Below are positions 8,074 to 16,517 of a stretch of DNA of 45,284 bases, piece after piece. Position numbers and translations under genes: made by a program. Each line of letters starts with the position of its first letter. Within the stretch, counting starts at the first letter, position 1. Below the pieces are notes generated by a model. The model made no database searches. It was given only the letters and a program-made list of their open reading frames with translations, and was not told where the DNA came from. Source of the stretch: Oscillospiraceae bacterium (lineage in GTDB: Bacteria > Bacillota > Clostridia > Oscillospirales > CAG-272); assembly GCA_015064205.1 (NCBI GenBank), contig SVSR01000015.1:1-45284 (forward strand), read 5' to 3'.

Positions 8074-8114
8074 ATTATAGCACAACGAAAAAACAATTGC
8101 AAGCGTTTGGCGCC
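8074..8114 (-). promoter_or_regulatory. Promoter of structured RNA copy 1, with conserved upstream box
   Basis: On the minus strand TTGCAA (8102-8097), a 17-bp spacer and TATAAT (8079-8074) place the RNA start at the base of its closing helix. The block from GGCGCC (8109-8114) through the -35 box is identical to the promoter of copy 2, suggesting a shared regulator or recent common origin. Confidence 0.8.
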
Positions 8115-8240
8115 TATAATTAAAAATTATTTTGTAAATCCGGTAGGGCTCATTATAAAACAAAATCTTCTTAAACGACAAAAATCTCGTATTTTCATAA
8201 AATACCGTGCATTTTTATTCCATATGTTCACAAAATATAC

Positions 8241-8269
8241 TTGCAATTTCTTTAATATTAAATTATAAT
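8241..8269 (+). promoter_or_regulatory. Predicted promoter of the secA operon
   Basis: TTGCAA (8241-8246), a 17-bp spacer and a perfect TATAAT (8264-8269) lie 65 bp before the chosen secA ATG. I see no other feature between 8115 and 8240. Confidence 0.75.
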
Positions 8270-8333
8270 AATTATGATTGCAAAATTTTTGAGTAATGAT
8301 TATCCACGCGCACAGAAAGGAGTCGCCATAGAA

Positions 8334-11105
8334 ATGGGACTTTTGGAAAAAGTATTCGGGACATACAGTGAAAGACAACTTAAAAAAATATATCCGATAG
8401 TTGATGCTATCGAAGCACTTGCACCAAAGTATAAGGCGATGAGCGATGCACAGCTTCGTGCAACGACCGACGTGCTTAAAGAAAGACTTAAAAACGGCGA
8501 AACCCTTGACGATATACTTTGCGATGCATTTGCACTTGTCAGAGAAGCAGACGAGCGTGTTCTCGGTAAGCGCCCGTTCAGAGTACAGCTCGTCGGAGGT
8601 ATCGTTTTACATCAGGGAAGAATTGCAGAGATGAAAACGGGTGAGGGTAAAACTCTCGTTGCAACTCTGCCTGCATACCTTAATGCACTTGCAGGAAACG
8701 GTGTTCACGTTGTAACCGTTAACGAATACCTTGCAAAGCGCGACAGCGATGAAATGGGCAGAGTCTATGCCTTTTTGGGACTTACAACAGGGCTCATACA
8801 TCACGATCAGGATCCGCTTGAAAAACAGGCGGCGTATATGGCTGATATAACCTACGGTACAAATAACGAGTTTGGCTTTGACTACCTGCGCGACAATATG
8901 GCTATATATTCAAGCCAGCTTTTCCAGCGCGGACACGCCTTTGCTATCGTTGACGAGGTTGACTCGATACTCATAGACGAAGCGAGAACTCCGCTTATTA
9001 TTTCAGGACTCGGAGATGCTGTAAGCGACCTGTACGGTAAGGCCGATGCACTCGTGCGTTCGTTCAGAAAGCACGTAATCAAAGAAGCAGACAGAAAAGA
9101 ACTTATGGACGAAGTTGATGCCGATTATATAGTTGACGAAAAGGCACACTCGGTAAATATAACAAAGTACGGTATAGAGAAGGCTGAAAAGCATTTCGGT
9201 ATCGAAAATCTTTCCGATCCCGAAAACTCAACCATAGCACATCATATAAATCAGGCGATGCGCGCTCACGGTACGATGAAGCGCGATGTTGATTACATTG
9301 TTAAGGACGGCGAGGTCCTTATAATAGATGCGTTCACGGGACGTATCATGTACGGCAGACGTTACTCCGACAGTCTGCATCAGGCGATAGAAGCCAAGGA
9401 AAGAGTGGAGATCAGACGCGAAAACCAGACTCTTGCAACGATAAGCTTCCAGAATTACTTCAGACTTTATAAAAAGCTTTCGGGTATGACGGGTACGGCC
9501 CTTACCGAAGAAAATGAATTCAGAGAAATATATGCGCTTGACGTGGTTGAGGTTCCGACCAACAAGCCCATGATAAGAAAAGACTTTACAGATGCGGTAT
9601 ATACGACTCAGGCAGGAAAGTACAAGGCGATAGTAAATCAGATAAAAGAATGTAACGCCAAAGGCCAGCCTGTTCTTGTCGGTACAGTATCAATAGAAAT
9701 GTCTGAGCTTTTATCCGATATACTCAAGAAAAACGGCATAAAGCATACGGTGCTTAATGCAAAGTATCATGAGAAAGAAGCTGAGATAGTAGCGCAGGCG
9801 GGCAAGCTTAATGCAGTTACGATCTCAACAAACATGGCAGGCCGAGGAACGGACATCATGCTTGGCGGTAACGCAGAGTTTCTTGCGAAAAACGAAATGC
9901 GCCGCCGTGATATTGACGAAAATATCATAAGTCTTGCAGTAGGCACAAGCGAAGACGGCGACGAAGCGGTTGTCAGCGCACGCGCACTCTTTAAAGAGCT
10001 TGTTGAAAAGTATAAGGCGGAGATCGCGCCTGAGGCTGAAAAGGTAAGAGAGGCAGGCGGCCTTTATATACTTGGTACAGAACGGCATAAGAGCCGCCGT
10101 ATAGACAATCAGCTCAGAGGACGTTCGGGACGTCAGGGAGACCCGGGCATGTCGCGATTCTTCCTTTCGCTTGAAGACGATCTTATGAGGTTGTTTGGCG
10201 GAGACAGGATAATCGGCATTGTCAAGAGCCTTGGTATAGACGAAGATACGGTTATTGACCAGAAGATACTTTCGGGCAGCATCGAGTCTGCCCAGAAAAA
10301 GATAGAGGACAGAGAATTCAATCACAGAAAGTCGGTTATCGAATACGATAATGTAATGAACGAACAGAGACGAGTTATCTATTCTCAGCGCCGAGAGGTA
10401 ATGAACGGCGAGGACATGAGCGCCACAGTAAAGAAGATGATAAACGATGTTATCGACACTGTGGTTGCGGAAAATACTGCAGACGAAGTCCGCGACGACT
10501 GGAATTATGACGCTATACGCACCCATTTCTACGGCTATCTTACAAACGACAATGATTTCAGATACACCTCTGAAGATTTCGACAGAATAGATGCCGATAC
10601 GATCGCAGGCGAGCTTAAAGAACGTGCAGAGAAAATATATGCCGAAAAGGAAGAACTTTTTGGTGAGGATATGCGCGAAATAGAGCGAGTTGTACTTCTT
10701 CGCAGTGTTGACGAAAACTGGGTCGAGCATCTTGAAGCTATGGATCAGATGCGCCAGGGTGTGTTCCTTCAGGGATATGCTCAGCGTAATCCTATAAACG
10801 AGTATAAGATCATCGGCTCGAATATGTTTGATGAGATGATATACTCCATAAAGCAGAGCGTAACACGCCGTATACTTTGTGTTATGCCCAAGCAAAAGCC
10901 GACAGAGCGCGTGCAGGTTATGAAGGAAGCGCACGGCGGCAGAGTCAACCTTGCATTCAATCAGGGAAGAACGAGTGCGCCCGATAAAGCAACTGCGGTA
11001 CCTGCAACAGTCAGAAGCACTCAAAAGGTTGGCAGAAACGACCCTTGCCCCTGCGGAAGCGGTAAAAAATATAAGAAGTGCTGCGGTGCGGGCAGCGAAG
11101 AATAA
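8334..11105 (+). CDS. secA: Preprotein translocase ATPase SecA
   Basis: A 923-residue SecA, the motor that pushes unfolded preproteins through SecYEG. Visible: Walker A region MKTGEGKTLVATLPAYLNAL (GEGKT at 103-107), the family stretch TNNEFGFDYLRDNM, DEVDSILIDEARTPLI of the DEAD-like motif, the second nucleotide-binding fold with STNMAGRGTDIMLGG and GRSGRQGDPG, and a C-terminal zinc-binding tail NDPCPCGSGKKYKKCCG that contacts SecB or ribosomes. ATG 8334 follows AAAGGAG and gives the canonical MGLLEKVFG; a further 20 codons upstream are open but not family-like and overlap the predicted transcription start. It is the first gene of a run with rbgA, rnhB and yraN. Confidence 0.98.
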   Translation: MGLLEKVFGTYSERQLKKIYPIVDAIEALAPKYKAMSDAQLRATTDVLKERLKNGETLDDILCDAFALVREADERVLGKRPFRVQLVGGIVLHQGRIAEMKTGEGKTLVATLPAYLNALAGNGVHVVTVNEYLAKRDSDEMGRVYAFLGLTTGLIHHDQDPLEKQAAYMADITYGTNNEFGFDYLRDNMAIYSSQLFQRGHAFAIVDEVDSILIDEARTPLIISGLGDAVSDLYGKADALVRSFRKHVIKEADRKELMDEVDADYIVDEKAHSVNITKYGIEKAEKHFGIENLSDPENSTIAHHINQAMRAHGTMKRDVDYIVKDGEVLIIDAFTGRIMYGRRYSDSLHQAIEAKERVEIRRENQTLATISFQNYFRLYKKLSGMTGTALTEENEFREIYALDVVEVPTNKPMIRKDFTDAVYTTQAGKYKAIVNQIKECNAKGQPVLVGTVSIEMSELLSDILKKNGIKHTVLNAKYHEKEAEIVAQAGKLNAVTISTNMAGRGTDIMLGGNAEFLAKNEMRRRDIDENIISLAVGTSEDGDEAVVSARALFKELVEKYKAEIAPEAEKVREAGGLYILGTERHKSRRIDNQLRGRSGRQGDPGMSRFFLSLEDDLMRLFGGDRIIGIVKSLGIDEDTVIDQKILSGSIESAQKKIEDREFNHRKSVIEYDNVMNEQRRVIYSQRREVMNGEDMSATVKKMINDVIDTVVAENTADEVRDDWNYDAIRTHFYGYLTNDNDFRYTSEDFDRIDADTIAGELKERAEKIYAEKEELFGEDMREIERVVLLRSVDENWVEHLEAMDQMRQGVFLQGYAQRNPINEYKIIGSNMFDEMIYSIKQSVTRRILCVMPKQKPTERVQVMKEAHGGRVNLAFNQGRTSAPDKATAVPATVRSTQKVGRNDPCPCGSGKKYKKCCGAGSEE

Positions 11106-11125
11106 ATCTATAAGGAATTATAACG

Positions 11126-12007
11126 ATGCCATCAGATCAGATACAATGGTTTCCGGGCCATATGGCGAAAACGAGAAGGCTCATATCCGAGTCTTTAAAG
11201 CTCGTTGATATCGTCATAGAGCTACTTGATGCAAGGATACCTTACAGCTCCAAAAACCCCGAGATAGCAAGGCTTGTGGGAAACAAGCCCATGCTTACAC
11301 TTATGAATAAGGCATCTCTTGCCGATCCCACACAGTTTGACGATTGGAAAAAGTATTATACGGGAAATGGCAGAGGCTGTATCATAACCGACGTTACAAG
11401 CGGGCAGGGAATAAATGAGATAATGCCTGCACTGAGAAACATTCTCGGCGAAAAGATCGAAAGATACGAAGAAAAGGGAATGGCGGGCAGACGTCTTAAA
11501 GCTATGATAGTGGGTATACCTAACGTTGGTAAATCGTCGCTTATCAATAAGCTTTCAGGTAACAAAAAAGCCAAGGTTGAGGACAGACCCGGTGTTACAG
11601 TTAATAAGCAATGGGTTACAACGTCTATCGGACTTGATCTGCTTGATATGCCGGGTGTGCTCTGGCCGAAATTCGAAGACGAAAGCGTTGGAGAAAGCCT
11701 TGCGATGACGGGTGCTATAAAAGATCAGATCCTAGACACAGAGCTTATTGCGATGCAGCTTTGCGGCAGACTGAGAAAGCTTTATCCAAACGAGCTTGCA
11801 AACCGCTATAAGCTTGGCCAAATGGACAAGTACGAAGATTTTACCGATTACGAGCTTTTTGAGGAAATCGGCCGTAAGCGCGGCTGTATTATCTCGGGAG
11901 GCCAGATAAATACGGAAAGATGCGCCGGTATGCTTCTTGATGAATTCCGTGGCGGCGTTATCGGAAGAATAACGCTTGAGCGCACTTGCGACTTTGTGCG
12001 CGGCTGA
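11126..12007 (+). CDS. rbgA: Ribosome biogenesis GTPase RbgA/YlqF
   Basis: A 293-residue circularly permuted GTPase needed for late assembly of the 50S subunit. The permuted order of G motifs is visible: G4 as LMNKASL (61-65), then G1 GIPNVGKSS (130-138), then G3 DMPGVLWP (174-181). The N terminus QWFPGHMAKT at 7-16 is the YlqF signature. The C-terminal ANTAR-like RNA-binding region has CIISGGQINTERCAGMLLDEF. The length matches B. subtilis RbgA. It begins 20 bases after secA and is followed by rnhB after 18 bases, so it is cotranscribed. Confidence 0.95.
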   Translation: MPSDQIQWFPGHMAKTRRLISESLKLVDIVIELLDARIPYSSKNPEIARLVGNKPMLTLMNKASLADPTQFDDWKKYYTGNGRGCIITDVTSGQGINEIMPALRNILGEKIERYEEKGMAGRRLKAMIVGIPNVGKSSLINKLSGNKKAKVEDRPGVTVNKQWVTTSIGLDLLDMPGVLWPKFEDESVGESLAMTGAIKDQILDTELIAMQLCGRLRKLYPNELANRYKLGQMDKYEDFTDYELFEEIGRKRGCIISGGQINTERCAGMLLDEFRGGVIGRITLERTCDFVRG

Positions 12008-12025
12008 TTCAACGGGGTACTTACT

Positions 12026-12658
12026 ATGCCGACAAAGAAAATAGCGCAGCCTCTTACGTGGGAGCTTGAAAACGAGCTTCATGAAAAAGGATACAAAATA
12101 ATATGCGGAACCGACGAAGCAGGCAGAGGCCCTCTCGTAGGCCCTGTTGTTGCAGGAGCATGCGTGCTTGATCCGAATATAGAGATCGAAGGACTTAACG
12201 ATTCAAAAAAGCTATCTGAAAAAAGACGTGAAGAGCTTTATGATATAATCTGCGAAAAGGCGATAGCATGGGCAACGGGAATTGCGACTCCTGATGAAAT
12301 TGACAGGATAAACATTCTCAACGCGTCAATGCTTGCAATGAGAAGAGCGATAGCCGCGCTTGACATTTCGCCCGATGCGGCGCTCGTTGACGGCAACTGT
12401 ACGCGCTCGTTTGAAATTCCTGCTTTTGCCATTGTAAAGGGAGATTCAAAGTCGCCGTCTATTGCGGCGGCGTCCATTCTTGCGAAGGTAACAAGGGACC
12501 GAATGTGCAAGGAGCTTGACCGCGAATATCCCGAGTATAATATAGCAAAGCATAAGGGATACCCCACTAAAGAGCATATGGAGCTTGTCAGAAAATACGG
12601 CCCGTGCCCTGAGCACAGACGTACTTTTCTCAAGTTTTTAGATGATGAAAAACGTTAA
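12026..12658 (+). CDS. rnhB: Ribonuclease HII
   Basis: A 210-residue RNase HII that nicks RNA in RNA/DNA hybrids and removes misincorporated ribonucleotides. The catalytic carboxylates are in place: GTDEAGRGPLVGP (D30, E31), LVDGN (D122) and KGDSKSPSIAAAS (D140). The family motif NDSKKLSEKRRE is at 58-69. It overlaps the next gene by 17 bases, a common rnhB-yraN arrangement that indicates translational coupling. Confidence 0.96.
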   Translation: MPTKKIAQPLTWELENELHEKGYKIICGTDEAGRGPLVGPVVAGACVLDPNIEIEGLNDSKKLSEKRREELYDIICEKAIAWATGIATPDEIDRINILNASMLAMRRAIAALDISPDAALVDGNCTRSFEIPAFAIVKGDSKSPSIAAASILAKVTRDRMCKELDREYPEYNIAKHKGYPTKEHMELVRKYGPCPEHRRTFLKFLDDEKR

Positions 12659-13091
12659 TAACCGCGAGCTGGGCAGGCAGGGAGAGCGGATAGCACGCGA
12701 ATATCTCAGCACAAAATGCGGCTATGAAATAATTGCTTCTAACTACTATGCCTCTCACAAGGAGATAGACATAATAGCACTTGACGGTGAATATATTGTA
12801 TTCATTGAAGTGAAGTGCAGAACAAAAAATCAAAAAAAGATATCAAACAGACCGGGTAAGGCGGTCGGATACAGAAAGCGCACCAATATCGTTATGGCGG
12901 CAAATAAGTTTATAGCCGAAAACTGCGGAGCGGATTTTGTGTCGGGGCGCGCTTCAAGAGTTGACGTTGTAGAGATAATCGTGCCGCCTATGGACGAAAG
13001 ATACAACGACGGAACGGGAAAACTCAGGCTTTCGGCTTGCATGATAAATCATATACGTAACGCGTTTTATTCTGACGCTTCGCTTTACTAA
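12642..13091 (+). CDS. yraN: UPF0102 family endonuclease-like protein YraN
   Basis: A 149-residue member of the YraN (UPF0102) family, which has a restriction-endonuclease-like fold. Visible: ELGRQGERIAREYL (9-22), GYEIIASNYY, the EIDIIALDGEYIVFIEVKCR active-site segment (D..E.K), and GKAVGYRKRTNIVMAANKF. It starts inside the 3' end of rnhB, either at 12642 or the adjacent ATG at 12645. The biological role is not settled; a nuclease role in recombination is inferred from the fold. A distinct C-terminal tail (after DVVEI) is longer than typical. Confidence 0.88.
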   Translation: MMKNVNNRELGRQGERIAREYLSTKCGYEIIASNYYASHKEIDIIALDGEYIVFIEVKCRTKNQKKISNRPGKAVGYRKRTNIVMAANKFIAENCGADFVSGRASRVDVVEIIVPPMDERYNDGTGKLRLSACMINHIRNAFYSDASLY

Positions 13092-13114
13092 TAAAGTATG
13101 AGGTTTTGATACAT

Positions 13115-14065
13115 ATGATCAGAATATGCGATCTGCACTGCGACACTCTTTACAATATCAGAAAAAACGGCGGAACACTAATAAAAAATGACGGTCACAT
13201 CACACTTGAAAAACTTCAAAGCTTTGATAGCTTTATTCAGGTTATGGCGATGTGGTCAGAACATTCTCTTAGTTGCGACGAGGCATATGACGCTTTTCTT
13301 GACGCGGCAGGCATACTTGAAAGAGAACTTGCTTTAGCAGAGTCTGAGGGCTACAAAGTCAGGCTTGCTAAAAGCGGAAAAGATATACTGAAAAATGAAG
13401 AAGACGGCTTTTCCTCTCTGGTTTTTGCAGTCGAGGGAGGGAAACTTCTTGATAACAGCCTTAAAAGGCTTGAAGTGCTATACTCGCTCGGAGTGAGAAT
13501 ATTAACGCTTGTCTGGGCAGGTGAGTGCCCGATAGGCGGAGCACATAATAATGACGTGGGACTGACCCCGTTTGGCAAAGAGGTTGTCAGGCTATGCTTT
13601 GAGCTTGGGATAATCCCGGACGTTTCTCATGCAAACGAAAGGCAGATAAACGAGGTTTTGGAAATAGCTGCGGCTTACTCCAAACCGATAATTGCGTCGC
13701 ACTCAAACTCAAAATCTGTGCATATCCATACGCGCAATCTTACCGATGAGCAGTATAAGGAAATAGTGAAGCTCGGCGGTGTTGCGGGTGTGAGCATGGC
13801 ATGCGAGCATCTGTGCGAAGGATTGGCTGATATACACGACCTTGTAAGGCATATAAGGCATTACTTTGATATTTTACCGAAGGGAGTGTGCCTTGGTTCT
13901 GATTTTGACGGAGTAACTAGTCTGCCTGATAAGATCGTTGACGTGACAAGCCTTAAAAAGCTCTCGATACTTTTGGAGGAGAGCGGCTTTTCAAAAGGTG
14001 ACGTTGAAAATATAATGTACAATAACGCACGGGATTTTATTGTTAAAAATCTCGGCTTGCGCTGA
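13115..14065 (+). CDS. Membrane dipeptidase family protein (M19)
   Basis: A 316-residue M19 (renal dipeptidase-like) zinc peptidase. The first metal pair is in ICDLHCDTLY (H8, D10); the bridging Glu is in FAVEGGKLL; metal histidines are in VSHANERQINE and IASHSNSKSVH; the family motif GSDFDGV lies near the C terminus. I chose ATG 13115, placed 11 bases after TGAGG; a TTG three codons upstream is too close to that site. No signal peptide is present, so it acts in the cytoplasm, probably on dipeptides including D-residue or dehydro forms as known for the family. It is cotranscribed with yraN and thrC. Confidence 0.88.
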   Translation: MIRICDLHCDTLYNIRKNGGTLIKNDGHITLEKLQSFDSFIQVMAMWSEHSLSCDEAYDAFLDAAGILERELALAESEGYKVRLAKSGKDILKNEEDGFSSLVFAVEGGKLLDNSLKRLEVLYSLGVRILTLVWAGECPIGGAHNNDVGLTPFGKEVVRLCFELGIIPDVSHANERQINEVLEIAAAYSKPIIASHSNSKSVHIHTRNLTDEQYKEIVKLGGVAGVSMACEHLCEGLADIHDLVRHIRHYFDILPKGVCLGSDFDGVTSLPDKIVDVTSLKKLSILLEESGFSKGDVENIMYNNARDFIVKNLGLR

Positions 14066-14088
14066 ACATATACGGAGGTATAAAAACA

Positions 14089-15582
14089 ATGAATTACATA
14101 AGTACGAGAGGTAAGATCACAAGTGAAAACAGCGTATCTTCTATGTACGCTATCAAAACAGGTCTTGCATGCGACGGAGGACTGTTTGTTCCCGAGCAGA
14201 TTCCGCAGATAAGTGCAGAAGATATAGAGAAACTTTGCTCTCTTGATTACCCTCACCGCGCGGCAGATGTGCTTTCACGCTTTCTGACTGATTACGATTA
14301 TAACTATCTTCTCGAAAGTGCCGCTAAGGCATACGGAGATGACCGCTTTGTTGGCGGTGCGGCACCTTTATATAAGCTTGATGAAACGAGAAACGTGCTT
14401 GAGCTCTGGCACGGACCTACGTGCGCCTTCAAGGACATGGCTCTCCAGATAATGCCCAGACTGTTAACGGGCGCGCTCAAGGGAACGGGCGAAAAGAGAA
14501 CTGCATTTATTCTTGTCGCAACCTCGGGCGACACAGGTAAGGCGGCGCTTGAAGGTTACAAGGACATAGACGGTATAAAAATAACCGTGTTCTATCCTGT
14601 AGAGGGCGTCAGCCGCGTACAGAAGCTTCAGATGGCAACACAGACGGGAAACAACGTTAACGTATGCGCAATAGAGGGCAATTTCGACGATGCGCAAAAC
14701 GGCGTTAAGAAGATATTCTCAGACACGGCTTTTGCAGAAAAGCTTGATGAAAACGGATACTTCTTATCAAGCGCAAACTCTATAAACTGGGGACGTCTTG
14801 CGCCTCAGATAGTATATTATATTTCCGCATACTGCGACCTTGTAAAATCAGGCGCTATAAATAACGGCGACTACATCAACGTAACTGTACCTACGGGTAA
14901 CTTCGGTAACATACTTGCCGCATACTATGCAAAGCTTATGGGCCTTAAGATAAATAAGCTTGTATGCGCTTCAAACAGCAATAACGTGCTTACCGACTTT
15001 TTACGCAGCGGTACATACGACAGAAACCGTAAGTTCTATACAACAATGTCGCCTTCAATGGATATCCTGATTTCAAGCAATCTTGAAAGACTCCTTTATC
15101 TCATGTGCGGGGCAAAAGAAACTGCAGGTTATATGAAGTCGCTTGCAGAAAGCGGTAAGTATACCGTGGGAGCGGAATGTCTTGCAAAGATAAGAGAAAG
15201 CTTTGAGGGATATTATTGCGACGAGGCAGGTACGGCAGAAACTATAAAGAAGACCTTTGACGAAAAGAATTATCTTATCGATACTCATACAGCGGTAGCA
15301 GTTAAGTGCGCTGACGACTATATTTCTGAAACCGGCGACGCAAAGAAAATGGTTATTGCATCAACGGCAAGCCCGTATAAGTTTGCGGTTGACGTTCTTG
15401 ATGCGCTGACCGGTGAGCGCGATGCAGAGCCGCTTGAATCGCTTGCAAAGCTCAGTAAGATAACAAATACAACAATTCCGGCGCCTCTTTCGGGACTTGA
15501 CAAGAGAGAAGTGCGCTTTAACAAGACCATATCCAAAGACGATATGCTCTCTGAAGTAGCAGGAGAACTCCAGATAAAATAA
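14089..15582 (+). CDS. thrC: Threonine synthase
   Basis: A 497-residue PLP enzyme converting O-phospho-L-homoserine to threonine. The PLP lysine is K115 in HGPTCAFKDMALQ; the phosphate-binding turn is VATSGDTGKAAL; VPTGNFGNILAAYYAKLMG and SNSNNVLTDFL are typical of the ThrC class of about 480-500 residues. The N terminus MNYISTRGK matches the family, and GGAGG precedes the ATG. No homoserine kinase or dehydrogenase gene lies in the window. Confidence 0.96.
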   Translation: MNYISTRGKITSENSVSSMYAIKTGLACDGGLFVPEQIPQISAEDIEKLCSLDYPHRAADVLSRFLTDYDYNYLLESAAKAYGDDRFVGGAAPLYKLDETRNVLELWHGPTCAFKDMALQIMPRLLTGALKGTGEKRTAFILVATSGDTGKAALEGYKDIDGIKITVFYPVEGVSRVQKLQMATQTGNNVNVCAIEGNFDDAQNGVKKIFSDTAFAEKLDENGYFLSSANSINWGRLAPQIVYYISAYCDLVKSGAINNGDYINVTVPTGNFGNILAAYYAKLMGLKINKLVCASNSNNVLTDFLRSGTYDRNRKFYTTMSPSMDILISSNLERLLYLMCGAKETAGYMKSLAESGKYTVGAECLAKIRESFEGYYCDEAGTAETIKKTFDEKNYLIDTHTAVAVKCADDYISETGDAKKMVIASTASPYKFAVDVLDALTGERDAEPLESLAKLSKITNTTIPAPLSGLDKREVRFNKTISKDDMLSEVAGELQIK

Positions 15583-15598
15583 AAAAACGGAGATAAGT

Positions 15599-16321
15599 AT
15601 GGCTTTATACGTACTGTCAGATACCCATCTGTCACTTAGCGATAACAAGCCTATGGATATATTCGGACGCAGATGGCACAACTACACAGAAAGGCTTATG
15701 CGCAACTGGAACGCGGTTGTAGAGCCTGAAGATACAGTTGTTATAGCAGGGGATATATCCTGGGCTATGTCGCATACCGGCGCGTCTGAAGATTTTATGT
15801 TTATCCATAAGCTTAACGGCAAGAAGATAATAGGCAAGGGCAATCACGATTATTGGTGGACATCAAAAAAGAAGCTTGATACGCTGATGAGTGAGCTTGA
15901 AATTGACTCGGTACGCTTCCTTTATAACAATGCGTATCTCGATAATTCCTTCATAATTGCAGGATCGCGCGGATGGTATGTTGATGAAAATAACAAAAAC
16001 GCCCCCGACTCTGCAGATTTTGATAAGATCGTTGCAAGGGAAGTAATAAGACTTAAGCTCAGCCTTGATGAAGCCGAAAAACTGAAAAAACAAAATCCCA
16101 AAGCAGAAATACTTACATTTTTGCATTTTCCGCCGGTCATGGGAGAATTTGTGTGCAGGCCGATAATTGATACCTTGAAAGAACACGGTATAAAGAGGTG
16201 TTATTTCGGTCATATACACTCTTCGTATGATCTTGCACCTAAGTTTGAGTTTGAGGGGATAGATTTTTATATAACCTCTGCAGATTATCTTGAGTTTACA
16301 CCTTTAAGGATAAACCCATGA
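15599..16321 (+). CDS. Calcineurin-like metallophosphoesterase
   Basis: A 240-residue protein with the full phosphoesterase metal-site set: DTH at 8-10, GDISWA (D52), GNHDYWW (N82, H83), LHFPP and GHIH near the C terminus. Substrate not identifiable; related small cytosolic enzymes act on phosphodiesters. It follows thrC by 16 bases with a GGAG site and is the last gene of this strand run. Confidence 0.85.
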   Translation: MALYVLSDTHLSLSDNKPMDIFGRRWHNYTERLMRNWNAVVEPEDTVVIAGDISWAMSHTGASEDFMFIHKLNGKKIIGKGNHDYWWTSKKKLDTLMSELEIDSVRFLYNNAYLDNSFIIAGSRGWYVDENNKNAPDSADFDKIVAREVIRLKLSLDEAEKLKKQNPKAEILTFLHFPPVMGEFVCRPIIDTLKEHGIKRCYFGHIHSSYDLAPKFEFEGIDFYITSADYLEFTPLRINP

Positions 16322-16419
16322 TTTTGAGACAGTATATCGTAAAAATGACCTAAAGAATTAAAAAAAACACTCTAAATTTATTATAAAGGCAGAAAATGAA
16401 GAAAAATCCGTTAAAACAC

Positions 16420-16448
16420 TTGACTTTAGTGTGATTTTTCGGTAAAAT
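16420..16448 (+). promoter_or_regulatory. Predicted promoter of tig-clpP-clpX
   Basis: TTGACT (16420-16425), a 17-bp spacer and TAAAAT (16443-16448) lie 70 bp before the tig ATG. No CtsR- or CIRCE-like operator was recognised in the gap. Confidence 0.65.
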
Positions 16449-16517
16449 CTATTCTATAATGTTATATTATGGATAATTGTGTAAAAAACACCTTATCCGA
16501 AGTGGAGGAATAACAGC

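Noticed and set aside
9825-11024. 399-codon open frame antisense to secA
   Set aside because: It lies fully inside secA on the opposite strand, is Cys/Tyr-rich in an unnatural way, has no ribosome site, and follows from codon bias of the secA frame.
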